Shown: positions 1 through 7,627, counted from the stretch's first letter. The stretch: DNA of 10,011 bases from Desulfonatronovibrio sp. (GCA_003558575.1 PWPY01000160.1:1-10011), one strand, 5' to 3'. Translations and numbers: made by a program. The notes: a model not told the origin generated them from the sequence alone.

Positions 1-1133
1 ACCTTGGACAGATTCCACCCCTCAGGCCAGGAGTCAAAAAAAAGATTCCAAATCAACACTGGAGGAGGCGCAGACAAAGCCCTGGAAAGGTCATGTATCA
101 AGTCTACCGTCTGGGGAACAACATCCAATCCATAAATATCATAAGAATAGTCCTGGACTATCTGTTCAAAATAATCAACTTCACTTTCCAGAACAGCAAT
201 TCTGTTGCTTAGCTTATCTTCAATCCCCTTATTCATCCAGTAAATAGCTCCCAGGCTAAGTGCAGCTGCGAGTAAAAAAAATATCACCCATTTTTCAATC
301 ATCTGCAGAGGTCGAACATAACGCTCCTGAGAGCCATAAAGTGCCAGCCCCGGGTCAACAGCATCCAAAAGTAACGGCAACGAACTCCAGACCTTTTTCT
401 TGCCGTGATTATAACGAATTAAAGGCCATGGTCTGACAGGTATGCTGATTCGCGGCAATTTTGCTTGTGGGGATGACATATAAACTTCAATCCACTGCAG
501 CTCTGAAAGGTCAGCTGACATTTCTCTGCGGCAGATTTCCAGGTCATGTTCAATCATGCCCATGACATTTCCCATATTATCATGGATCTCAGAAAACATG
601 GGATAGCGCCTGATGAATTTTACCCTGGAAGAATTGCCCACCACCATTAGAATGGAGGAGTCCGCATGCAGAGCAATTGCCTGATCCTTGCTCCCACCTT
701 TTTTGAGCAGGCTTAGTAGAAGACCTGTCCAGTCTAAAAGTACGCAGCCTGCAGAAATTTGACACTGGGATTTTGTTTTTTCAAGCAAATCCCTTGGAAT
801 AATATGGTAAATTAACTCTGATTCATTCCTGCCTGTTCTGAATTTTTTATAGACATGAAAAACTGATTCATTGCCAAGATCTCCCCTTTGTTCAGCCTGC
901 CTGCGGGCCAGAACATCTGCGAATCTAAAATCTCCCTGAACATATGTCTTTTCAGGACCATCCTCCTGGGGAAAATCAAAAAAGGCATACATGAAGGACT
1001 TGCTGTCAACAACTCGGGAACTGAAAATGCCTCTTTTATCTTTACTGAAAAAAAGAGTCCGTCCCTTCCATTGAAGAAAAAAGTCATGTCTGACTGCTGT
1101 ATCTGCCTGCTGCCAGTCACTACTTGGAATCAT
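1..1133 (-). CDS. GspL-like / PilM-PilN-like bitopic pilus assembly protein, partial (3' end beyond window)
   Basis: The frame is open from an ATG at 1133 to the window edge (377 codons), so the C-terminus is missing. Residues 1 to about 280 form a soluble cytoplasmic part with short hydrophobic strands (for example around 151-176), ending in a basic stretch. One clear membrane helix lies at about 282-300, followed by a charged, probably coiled-coil segment (about 301-328) and a periplasmic start. Cytoplasmic domain, one helix, coiled coil is the plan of GspL, or of PilM fused to PilN, which ties the assembly ATPase to the periplasmic parts. Assignment rests on this topology and on position downstream of E-, G- and F-type genes; I see no diagnostic actin-fold motif. 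A TTG start at 1151 (six residues longer) is possible: AGGGAAGG (complement of 1159-1166) lies 7 nt upstream of it, whereas the ATG has no good ribosome binding site. The 137 bases between this gene and the next one upstream hold nothing I recognise. Confidence 0.72.
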   Translation of the reverse strand, partial: MIPSSDWQQADTAVRHDFFLQWKGRTLFFSKDKRGIFSSRVVDSKSFMYAFFDFPQEDGPEKTYVQGDFRFADVLARRQAEQRGDLGNESVFHVYKKFRTGRNESELIYHIIPRDLLEKTKSQCQISAGCVLLDWTGLLLSLLKKGGSKDQAIALHADSSILMVVGNSSRVKFIRRYPMFSEIHDNMGNVMGMIEHDLEICRREMSADLSELQWIEVYMSSPQAKLPRISIPVRPWPLIRYNHGKKKVWSSLPLLLDAVDPGLALYGSQERYVRPLQMIEKWVIFFLLAAALSLGAIYWMNKGIEDKLSNRIAVLESEVDYFEQIVQDYSYDIYGLDVVPQTVDLIHDLSRALSAPPPVLIWNLFFDSWPEGWNLSK

Positions 1134-1270
1134 CTGCTTTGTTCTATCCAAAAATAAACCTTCCCTGTATCCCCGATGCGCTGGACATTATCGCAAATTA
1201 TTCAGGCACACAAAACATGCTTCTTTCCCTCTGAAAAGTGCGCTTGAATCAAAAATTGCACAAATATTTT

Positions 1271-1738
1271 TTAAAAACTTTCATCCCGCATGGTCATCAT
1301 TTTTCCCTGAACCTGCATCTCAACTGCAGACTGACTTCCCCCTGATCCCTCCTGTGAAATAACTACAGGCATTACCCGAATATACTCAGGTGAAAACAAA
1401 AAATTATTTTCTTTACTGGAACTGTTAGACAAAATACGCAAAATTCTTTCAGCCTCGTGCAGATCAAAAGTATCCTGAATATTAACAGGGTAAACCTGCC
1501 ACTTTTTCGGTTCAATCTTTGCTTCAATTACCTTTTTCCTAAGATCATTCCAGTTTTTTATCTCTAACTGAGCTGATCTGTGCTCATTGTCCCAACGCTT
1601 AAGGTCTGCCCTTTTCTGCACCAGATATTGAATATTCTCCGTAGAACTCTTTACCTGACCATGACTCTGGAGTGTAATTATGAGCATTATGCAGAAAAGA
1701 GTCAGGCAAAACAAGGATATGAACCAGGTTCTCAGCAT
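1271..1738 (-). CDS. Small single-pass membrane protein in the MshF position
   Basis: 155 residues. An N-terminal hydrophobic helix (about 5-23) is preceded by only one Arg, so it is probably an inner-membrane anchor with the rest in the periplasm. Residues about 30-75 are rich in Lys, Glu, Gln and Arg and look helical or coiled-coil; the C-terminal third contains a Ser/Gly-rich stretch (about 131-136). I recognise no sequence motif. The start codon shares one base with the stop of the preceding GspF-like gene (TAATG), so translation is probably coupled and the two products made together. In MSHA loci a small, poorly conserved membrane protein (MshF) follows mshG; size, topology and place match here, which is the only basis for the name. 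A GspM/PilO-like role is an alternative. Confidence 0.72.
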   Translation of the reverse strand: MLRTWFISLFCLTLFCIMLIITLQSHGQVKSSTENIQYLVQKRADLKRWDNEHRSAQLEIKNWNDLRKKVIEAKIEPKKWQVYPVNIQDTFDLHEAERILRILSNSSSKENNFLFSPEYIRVMPVVISQEGSGGSQSAVEMQVQGKMMTMRDESF

Positions 1739-2970
1739 TAGAATGCCCCCAGGTTTCCAATTACATCATAAAGTGGGAACAGCAAGCCTGCTACCATCAG
1801 GGCAAAAAACAATCCCATAATCAATAAAAGCGCAGGTTCAAGGGTTTTGCTCATGTTTTGAATGAGATTATTTAAGCGCAGCCTGTATTGCTTCGCTACA
1901 TAAAGTGCCTGCTTTTCAAGGCTGGATGTAGCCTCTCCCACGGCAATCATCCTGACTGTAAAAGAATCTACGGCAGATGCCTGATGCAACGCTCCAGCAA
2001 GGTTATTGCCCAGCCTGATCTCATGCTGAACCCTTTGAAAACGCTTTTTGGTAACTTCATTTTTAATGGAATCAGTAATAATTTGCAGCGACCTGACTAC
2101 AGTGACTCCGCTGCTGGTCAATATACCAAGGTTTTCACTTATACGTGCAGTGCTTGAAGTGATAAGGATGTCAGAAATAATTGGAATTTTTAGAATAAAG
2201 CCATCCAAAACATACCTTACCCCGTAAAAAAAACGCTTCAGGAACAGCAGCAGGACAAGAAGAAACACAGCCAGCACAGCAAAAGGTACAAACCAGTTCT
2301 GTACAAAGGAAGATAGGGAAACAAGAAATTTTGTAATTGATGGCACCTCTATCCCAAAGTCATCAAAAAGCACGACAACCTGAGGCACAACATACCAGAG
2401 CCAGAATATTACCGCACCAGATATTACAGCCATAACCAGAGCAGGATAAATAAGAGCCCTTCTGGTTTCTCCCAAAATATAATCAACATGTCTCAGATAT
2501 TCAGCAATTTTGCCTAACATCTTATCTAATTTGCCTGTTTCTTCGCCAATTTTGCACAAAAGATAAATGATGGGAGAAAAAACTTTTCCGTGCCTGGCAA
2601 TAGCCTGTGAAAAAGTCTGTCCGTTTGATATATCAACCATCATAAAGCGGACAATACTCAGAAGACGTGGGTTTTTCATGCCCAGACTTACTTCCCGAAG
2701 AGCTGCAAGTACATTTATTCCTGCCCCAAGGAGCATGGAAAGATTGTTAAACATTTCTGCAAGATCAATTCTTCTGATCCTGGCAAATCCATATTGAGGC
2801 AACTGTGCCACCGGGTTAATCCAGGCAGGTATCCTGCGAATATTCAGAACAATTCCGCCATGACTTTCCAGATAACGAACAGCATCATCCAGGACTTCCA
2901 GTGGCAGACTCTCTGTATTTTTCTCCAGAATACCTTCTGAGTTAAGCATTTTATATTGAAATACAGCCAT
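1738..2970 (-). CDS. GspF/PilC/MshG-family inner-membrane platform protein
   Basis: 410 residues, the usual length for the family. This polytopic protein is the inner-membrane platform on which the assembly ATPase acts to push (pseudo)pilin subunits out of the membrane. Two repeats of the GspF domain are visible: the first (about 68-191) with IGEETGKLDKML at 141-152 and YPALV at 175-179, the second (about 272-395) with the matching VGEATSSLEKQAL at 344-356 and EPALLLIMG at 378-386. Hydrophobic segments at about 176-199, 228-245 and 379-401 give the usual three-helix topology. The second copy of the GE motif has Ser-Ser where the first has Gly-Lys, typical divergence between the halves. The ATG at 2970 has only a weak GGGA upstream (spacing 8). 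It follows the GspE-like gene after a 40-base gap. Whether the machine is a pilus, an MSHA-type system or a secretion pseudopilus cannot be read from this protein alone. Confidence 0.95.
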   Translation of the reverse strand: MAVFQYKMLNSEGILEKNTESLPLEVLDDAVRYLESHGGIVLNIRRIPAWINPVAQLPQYGFARIRRIDLAEMFNNLSMLLGAGINVLAALREVSLGMKNPRLLSIVRFMMVDISNGQTFSQAIARHGKVFSPIIYLLCKIGEETGKLDKMLGKIAEYLRHVDYILGETRRALIYPALVMAVISGAVIFWLWYVVPQVVVLFDDFGIEVPSITKFLVSLSSFVQNWFVPFAVLAVFLLVLLLFLKRFFYGVRYVLDGFILKIPIISDILITSSTARISENLGILTSSGVTVVRSLQIITDSIKNEVTKKRFQRVQHEIRLGNNLAGALHQASAVDSFTVRMIAVGEATSSLEKQALYVAKQYRLRLNNLIQNMSKTLEPALLLIMGLFFALMVAGLLFPLYDVIGNLGAF

Positions 2971-3010
2971 ACGAATAATCCCGTCAGTTTTTTGAGAGAA
3001 TCATCTTCAC

Positions 3011-4657
3011 CTAAAGCCAGAATCGGCCAAGAACCCTTTTGACTTCATCTACACTGGTCAGCCCGGCTTCAACCTTGTCTACCGCAACCTGAAAGATATT
3101 TCTAAATCCCTGATCAAAGGCAGTCTTCTCCAATTCCTGCTTTGTTGCACCTTTTTCAATGATCCTGCGCAGCTCTCCGGATACGGGCAGTATTTCATAT
3201 ATAACGGTTCGCCCTTTATATCCTGAGTTGTCGCATTGAGTGCATCCTTTACCTTTATAGCCAAACTCCAGATTTTTATTAATGTAATTTTTCTCCTCCT
3301 CAGTCAGAGGATATTTTTCTGCACAATGAGTACATATCGTCCGGATAAGTCTCTGAGAAACAACCGTGATTAAAGTCTCTGAAATGGTAAGGTTATCAAT
3401 ACCCAGCCCCATCAATCTGGGGATCGCACCCAAAGCTGAATTGCTGTGCAGAGTTGAAAGAACCAGATGCCCGGTAACTGCAGCAGTCAGAGCAGTTTTT
3501 GCTGTAACTTCGTCTCTCATTTCACCAATGAGAATAATGTCCGGGTCATGGCGCAAAAAATTGCGCATGGCCGTAGCAAACTCATGTCCTGCGGCTTCGT
3601 TAACCTGGGTCTGTCTGGCCAGTGGAATAACATATTCCACTGGATCTTCTATGGTTATGGCATTTTTATCCAGAAGATCTACAGAAGTCAGACCAGCTAC
3701 AAGGGTCGTTGATTTTCCAGAACCGGTGGGCCCAGTGAGAAGGATAATGCCGTATGGCTCCTCAAATGCCCTATGAAGCAGGGGCAGGTCATCATCAAGA
3801 AAACCGAGTCCTGACAGAGATATATGGGCCTGACCCAAAACCAGCAGACGCATGACCAGGCTTTCTCCATACGGAGTGACTAAGCTTGAAACTCGAATAT
3901 CATAAGAGCGCTCCAGAAGTCTAACAGTCCATCTACCATCCTGGGGAATGCGCTGTTCTGAGATATCCATGCCTGCCTGAAGCTTTATGGCAGTTATGAT
4001 TCTCTTAAGTTGAGTGGGCAGAAATACCTTGTCCTGAAGGACTCCATCAATACGAAAAGCAACTCTGATTCCCTGCTCCATGGAAATGATATGTATATCT
4101 GTTGCCTGATTTTTAATGGCCCATAAGAGCAGATACTCCAGAAAATTGTCTGGGCTAAGGTTATTCCCGGCATCTGCTGACAAAGACTTTATTTCCATAT
4201 CCAGGAAATCCTCCACAGGACGTTCCATGAAGAAAAAGTGGTTGTAAATAAAGTTTATCAGATGATGTTCTTCTGTCAGTGCAAACCTGGTCTTTTTTCC
4301 GCTCAGGCGCTGAATTTTCTGTTCAAGCTGCGGACCAGGCACTTCAGATGTTGCCACAGCAAGACAGTTTTTATGCAGTCCAAGGGGAAGCACCCTGTTA
4401 CGGAGACAGAAATTGCGTTTAAATTTCTTCAGCCACTCCAGGTCCGGCTTCCATCTGGTAAGATCAACACATGGAATCTCAAGCTGCCTGGCTATTACCC
4501 TGACCATATCATATTCTGATACAATGCCCAGCCTGGTCAATATACGGCCAATCTTTTCCCTGGTAACCCTCTGTACCTGCAGGGCATATTCCATATGTTT
4601 ATTCTGAATAAGCCCCTTGTTCATAAGGAGGTCGCCGATCTTTATGGAATCAGACAC
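3011..4657 (-). CDS. GspE/PilB/MshE-family pilus or secretion assembly ATPase
   Basis: 548 residues. This is the cytoplasmic hexameric ATPase that powers subunit polymerisation. An N-terminal MshEN/GspE-N type domain occupies about 1-145 (IGDLLMNKGLI near the start). The ATPase core shows Walker A GPTGSGKST (309-317), the Asp box ITIEDPVEY (334-342), Walker B ILIGEMRD (375-382) and the His box TGHLVLSTLHSN (395-406). A tetracysteine zinc site follows (C442/C445 and C472/C475), typical of assembly (GspE/PilB) and not retraction (PilT) ATPases. The Arg-rich EQRIPQDGR (234-242) is also conserved in the family. The start is GTG at 4657, supported by AGAGGA 6 nt upstream (complement of 4664-4669). 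No pilT-like retraction ATPase is present in the window. Because the N-terminal domain resembles the c-di-GMP-binding MshEN fold, nucleotide control is possible, but I did not verify the binding residues. Confidence 0.96.
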   Translation of the reverse strand: MSDSIKIGDLLMNKGLIQNKHMEYALQVQRVTREKIGRILTRLGIVSEYDMVRVIARQLEIPCVDLTRWKPDLEWLKKFKRNFCLRNRVLPLGLHKNCLAVATSEVPGPQLEQKIQRLSGKKTRFALTEEHHLINFIYNHFFFMERPVEDFLDMEIKSLSADAGNNLSPDNFLEYLLLWAIKNQATDIHIISMEQGIRVAFRIDGVLQDKVFLPTQLKRIITAIKLQAGMDISEQRIPQDGRWTVRLLERSYDIRVSSLVTPYGESLVMRLLVLGQAHISLSGLGFLDDDLPLLHRAFEEPYGIILLTGPTGSGKSTTLVAGLTSVDLLDKNAITIEDPVEYVIPLARQTQVNEAAGHEFATAMRNFLRHDPDIILIGEMRDEVTAKTALTAAVTGHLVLSTLHSNSALGAIPRLMGLGIDNLTISETLITVVSQRLIRTICTHCAEKYPLTEEEKNYINKNLEFGYKGKGCTQCDNSGYKGRTVIYEILPVSGELRRIIEKGATKQELEKTAFDQGFRNIFQVAVDKVEAGLTSVDEVKRVLGRFWL

Positions 4658-4718
4658 TGTAGTTCCTCTTTTAGGATATAAACTGGCTGCCAGCTGAAAT
4701 TAGATATCTTGGAAAATA

Positions 4719-6269
4719 TTATTGATTAACCTTTTCTGCAGACAATGGAGACGCTGCCCCTGAAAAAAGCCAGAAAATTGTCTCTGGATTGGGAGTACCT
4801 GATGTTTCCAGACCAAATGCTGACTGAAAATTCATTAAAGCATGCCATGTGGCTGAGCCAAGATAGCCATCTGTGATATTGCTGTAGAAGCCTGCTGCCC
4901 TTAGTCTTTCCTGTATTTTTTGAATTTCAGGACTTCGCAGTTCCGGATAAAATTCTTTCACAATGACCGGGGTCTCCCAGAGCACAATCCACTTTGGTTT
5001 CTGTCCTGTGTACTCCTCCCATGGGAAGGCAGAAAAAGATAATTCGCTTTCTTCAGGTAGTACGCTGACACTGGTTAGAAGCAGGTCTTCAGGCAGACCT
5101 GCCTGCAGAACCCCGGGTGAATTTACCCAGAGGGCCTGAAGCATTACATCAGCCAGGTCTTCCTGTTCAAAAGGAGCCAGGAAAGATTCCAGCTTTTCTC
5201 TGGTCAAAGGAGCTTCGGGAATAATCTGTAGAACATTCTCATGCTCCACCGCCCTTAGAACGCCTGCAGGCGAGGTATTTACGCTGGTTTCGCCCATTGG
5301 TTGTTCCAAAGAAGGACTCCCTGATAAATATCTGTCTAAAAAACCCTTTTCTTGAAAGATATAAACGGCCGCAAGCACAAAAACAAAGACTAAAGACGCA
5401 TATGCAAATTTTTTCCTGAGGCTGTAATTAAGCCTGATATCCTGCTGAAAGGTGGCCACTTCCTTTATGGCTGCACGGACTATCCAGGGATGAATTGTAT
5501 TCTGGTTCAAAGCATACATGGCATGCAGGGAGCGTTCCATTATGAGGTTGATGAGTCTAACATTGCCCTTGGTCGACCTGTGCAGAAGATTGCATGAAGC
5601 CCTGGGTAGATAAAGCTGCGATCTGGTACTGCTGAGTTTAAAATCTACATAGCGCTTGACTTCGTTTTTCTCAAGAGCCGGCAATGTATTGCTGATAGCT
5701 ATCCGACTTCTGAGCTGTCTCAGGTCATTGCTGTTAAGTCGAACCTGCAGTTCAGGCTGTCCCGACAAAAGAATCTGAACCAGTTTTTTTTCATCACTTT
5801 CTAAGTTGGATAACAGACGAAGAGATTCCAGGGTTTGAATGTCAAAATTATGAGCCTCATCAATAATGATTGCGCAATTGCCCCCGGCTGAGTTGACCTC
5901 CAGAAAGAATTGGTGCAGTTGGGAAAGCAGATCTGTAAAAGTGGCATCCTTTTCAGGCTTAAGGCCGAAATCCGTGACAATGGCTCTCAAAAGTTCAGTG
6001 CGGTCCATCATGGAGTGAAACACCCAGGCCGAGCGCAGCACATCATTGGATTCAGCATGAATGCGCTCCAAAAGCTGCAAAAGAAGAGATGTCTTGCCAA
6101 CCCCAACCTCTCCAATGAGCATCAGAAATCCCCGACGCTGGGAAATCCCAAAGTGGATTTCCTCCAGGATCCTCTGGGTTGCCTGGGTATGAAAATACCC
6201 TTTGGTTGATGTGGCTGGAGAAAATGGATTGCCTTTTAGTCCAATGGCCTGGAAAACATCTTGCGGCAT
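4719..6269 (-). CDS. ExeA/MshM-like AAA+ ATPase with membrane helix and C-terminal peptidoglycan-binding domain
   Basis: 516 residues in three parts. The AAA+ module (about 1-275) has Walker A GEVGVGKT (53-60), Walker B AIIIDEAHN (133-141), a probable arginine-finger region QLRSRI (185-190) and a sensor-2-like KGNVRLINLI (234-243). A membrane helix follows at about 286-305. The periplasmic part has an acidic linker and a PG_binding_1-type repeat (about 447-500, with IQERLRAAGFY and the DGYLGSATWHALMNFQ stretch). ExeA/GspA proteins with this layout bind peptidoglycan and help the secretin assemble across the cell wall; MshM is the AAA+ equivalent in MSHA loci. The ATG at 6269 has GAGGAG 9 nt upstream (complement of 6279-6284). 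It is the promoter-proximal gene of the minus-strand operon, 61 bases before the GspE-like gene. The linker (306-446) has no family I recognise. Confidence 0.92.
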   Translation of the reverse strand: MPQDVFQAIGLKGNPFSPATSTKGYFHTQATQRILEEIHFGISQRRGFLMLIGEVGVGKTSLLLQLLERIHAESNDVLRSAWVFHSMMDRTELLRAIVTDFGLKPEKDATFTDLLSQLHQFFLEVNSAGGNCAIIIDEAHNFDIQTLESLRLLSNLESDEKKLVQILLSGQPELQVRLNSNDLRQLRSRIAISNTLPALEKNEVKRYVDFKLSSTRSQLYLPRASCNLLHRSTKGNVRLINLIMERSLHAMYALNQNTIHPWIVRAAIKEVATFQQDIRLNYSLRKKFAYASLVFVFVLAAVYIFQEKGFLDRYLSGSPSLEQPMGETSVNTSPAGVLRAVEHENVLQIIPEAPLTREKLESFLAPFEQEDLADVMLQALWVNSPGVLQAGLPEDLLLTSVSVLPEESELSFSAFPWEEYTGQKPKWIVLWETPVIVKEFYPELRSPEIQKIQERLRAAGFYSNITDGYLGSATWHALMNFQSAFGLETSGTPNPETIFWLFSGAASPLSAEKVNQ

Positions 6270-6464
6270 ATGGAATGACTCCTCATTGCCATTTTGTCCT
6301 TAGATTTATCGGGGCTGTCCTTTATCTGCAAAGAAAAAAAGTTATCATAGCCATTTACAATAATTTCCCATCTTTCCTGACAGAGAACTTTTAACAGTGT
6401 GAAAAAGTCCTTATCAAACAGGCTGCTCTAAAATTCCAAGCGACAGCAATTGGGAGATTTTCAG

Positions 6465-6476
6465 ACTGTTAACAGT
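6465..6476. promoter_or_regulatory. Perfect palindrome ACTGTTAACAGT, candidate operator
   Basis: Twelve bases of exact dyad symmetry in non-coding DNA. One arm with the centre, TTAACAGT, occurs again at 6391-6398, and GAACAGTTAC at 6766-6775 resembles a half-site. If the minus-strand TATAAT at 6495-6500 is a real -10 box, the palindrome lies about 10-25 bases past the expected start of transcription, a place where a dimeric regulator would block the pilus operon. No regulator gene is in the window, so its ligand is unknown. Confidence 0.35.
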
Positions 6477-6494
6477 AGAGTTTTTTTAAACTAT

Positions 6495-6500
6495 ATTATA
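6495..6500 (-). promoter_or_regulatory. Candidate -10 box (TATAAT) for the pilus assembly operon
   Basis: The minus strand reads TATAAT here, identical to the sigma-70 -10 consensus, facing the ATPase gene that starts at 6269. The hexamer 17 bases upstream (CCAGTG on the minus strand) is a poor -35, and there is no TGn extension. In such AT-rich DNA a chance match is likely, so this is tentative. Confidence 0.2.
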
Positions 6501-6567
6501 AACGTACAGTTTGTAAACACTGGCTAATTATCATATTTTGTATCTATTCACCATGTTGAGAGTACGG

Positions 6568-6739
6568 CCTGTATCTTGATTGTTTTTCTGTTGCTGCAAA
6601 CTCCCAGCATGAGCCCGTAAGTCAAAACCAGTAATTTGTTCAAGTAGCTGAGAGTCCGTATCCATATCCTTGATTTTGACTAACGGGCTCAGAGCTGGTC
6701 AAACAAGCAGCAATGGCGAAAAATCAATCAGGATACAGG
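6568..6739. repeat. 172-bp imperfect inverted repeat (MITE- or REP-like intergenic element)
   Basis: The left arm (6568-6627) matches the reverse complement of the right arm (6674-6739) in ordered blocks: CCTGTATC, TGATTG, TTTTTC, TTGCTGC, CCAGC, TGAGCCCGT and AGTCAAAA. These are separated by single mismatches and gaps of one to a few bases. About 49 positions per arm pair, around an unpaired centre of about 46 bases (6628-6673). There is no open reading frame inside and no obvious target-site duplication outside. As RNA or single-stranded DNA it would fold into a long bulged hairpin. It could be a non-autonomous mobile element, a processed structured RNA, or a barrier between the divergent operons; copy number cannot be judged from one window. 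Confidence 0.7.
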
Positions 6740-6855
6740 TTTTACGCAAAAGTGAAAAAATGTGCTGAACAGTTACCATATTTTTTTGATAAAAGACATC
6801 ATATGTAAACTGGTAGTATCCCCAAAATCAATTCTCTCAAACACCAGAAAACTCT

Positions 6856-7569
6856 GTGAAAAAGCTGTCAGCAATAAACAATTATATCCAGAAACAATCG
6901 AATCCGTATCTTTCAAAGAATGGATTCACCATGTTTGAGCTTTGCATTGTTCTGATAGTTATAGGTCTGATAATATCAGCTGGATTAATTTCATGGAGGC
7001 AGGTCATTGAATCCAGAAAGGTGGATAGAACAGATTCTTCCCTGCACTTAATTAAAAGCTGTCTTTTTGAGCGCATGACCCACTCACTTCAGTATCCAAC
7101 ATACAGCAGCGATCTCAGTGAGGATCCACTTAACTCAAGATTATGTATCAATGATGCCGGGCATAAGGATGTTGATGCATGTCTTTGTCCCGGCAGGGCT
7201 TCTGATGCCTGGGGAGCCAAGATTCGCTTTATTGAAGGAGCAGGCATTGTAGATGGAGCGGATGCTCCTCTTCAGGGAGAATTCGCCGTTTACAGACCTC
7301 ACCACCAGCCAAACATGCAGGAAGCTGTTGCCCTTTCCCCTGAATCTTCAGTCATGACTGATGTCGGCAGCCAGAACCAGGTTGCTTTCATTCTTTTGAG
7401 TCTGGGGCCAGACGGTATTTTTGATGATCAGAGTTATGAAACATGCTTTACAGACAGCAGTGCCATCGTGGGGACTCTGCTGAATTGCAGCCCTGACTTT
7501 TCCTTGAGCAGCAACGATCAGTTTCTCATTATAACAGGCCATGAAGTCCGGTCCAGGCTTGGATATTAA
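6856..7569 (+). CDS. Prepilin / pseudopilin with type IV N-terminal methylation motif, cysteine-rich
   Basis: 237 residues. A long leader of 23 residues ends in KNG, followed by mature FTMFE with the required Glu at +5, then a hydrophobic helix to about residue 46 that both anchors the subunit and packs the fibre core. A prepilin peptidase would cut after Gly23 and methylate Phe24. The globular part contains DAWG (117-120), a motif close to the DPWG of GspG-like pseudopilins, and six cysteines (69, 97, 109, 111, 197, 211), an even number that could form disulfides in the periplasm. The start is GTG at 6856, the only start codon between the in-frame stop at 6814-6816 and the leader, with no strong Shine-Dalgarno. 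It is divergent from the assembly genes, and the second prepilin follows 58 bases later. It may be a structural pilin or a pseudopilin; there is no basis to name it further. Confidence 0.88.
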   Translation: MKKLSAINNYIQKQSNPYLSKNGFTMFELCIVLIVIGLIISAGLISWRQVIESRKVDRTDSSLHLIKSCLFERMTHSLQYPTYSSDLSEDPLNSRLCINDAGHKDVDACLCPGRASDAWGAKIRFIEGAGIVDGADAPLQGEFAVYRPHHQPNMQEAVALSPESSVMTDVGSQNQVAFILLSLGPDGIFDDQSYETCFTDSSAIVGTLLNCSPDFSLSSNDQFLIITGHEVRSRLGY

Positions 7570-7614
7570 TACTCATGTACAGCAATTGTCTGAATTGAAG
7601 CTTGAAATTCCCAT

Positions 7615-7618
7615 GGAG
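7615..7618 (+). promoter_or_regulatory. Ribosome binding site GGAG deciding the start of the second prepilin
   Basis: GGAG lies 9 bases before the ATG at 7628. The alternative in-frame ATGs at 7541 (inside the previous gene) and 7613 have no comparable site, so 7628 is preferred. It gives a 15-residue leader, a normal length for this class. Confidence 0.5.
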
Positions 7619-7627
7619 CTCTGCAAG

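Larger units (their letters stand above)
6270..6855. other. 586-base divergent intergenic region between pilus assembly operon and prepilin genes
   Basis: No convincing coding region is seen on either strand. The region is AT-rich (especially 6477-6545 and 6775-6810) and must carry the promoters of both divergent operons. It holds a perfect 12-bp palindrome (6465-6476), a TATAAT on the minus strand (6495-6500) and a 172-bp imperfect inverted repeat (6568-6739). The octamer TTAACAGT at 6391-6398 recurs in the palindrome (6469-6476). I found no clear -35/-10 pair or sigma-54 (GG-N10-GC) site ahead of the prepilin gene. Confidence 0.7.

Noticed and set aside
812..1157. Open frames on both strands (89 and 102 residues)
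   Set aside because: Both overlap the GspL-like gene in other frames; the long frame open to the window edge with a membrane helix and coiled coil is the convincing one.
3366..3776. 136-residue open frame on the plus strand inside the GspE-like gene
   Set aside because: Lies fully antisense to the conserved ATPase core with Walker and zinc motifs; composition is that of a shadow frame.
4683..4693. Small inverted repeat CTGGCTGCCAG between the M-like and E-like genes
   Set aside because: Only four to five base pairs, no U-run; too weak to call a terminator or operator.
6568..6739. Inverted repeat as an integron attC site or a rho-independent terminator
   Set aside because: No GTTRRRY/RYYYAAC core pair at the arm ends, and no integrase; arms are too long and bulged, with no terminal U-run directly after the stem, for a terminator.
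6740..6855. Sigma-54 or clear sigma-70 promoter for the prepilin genes
   Set aside because: No GG-N10-GC pair found; TTGATA at 6786-6791 has no -10 hexamer at 16-18 bases.
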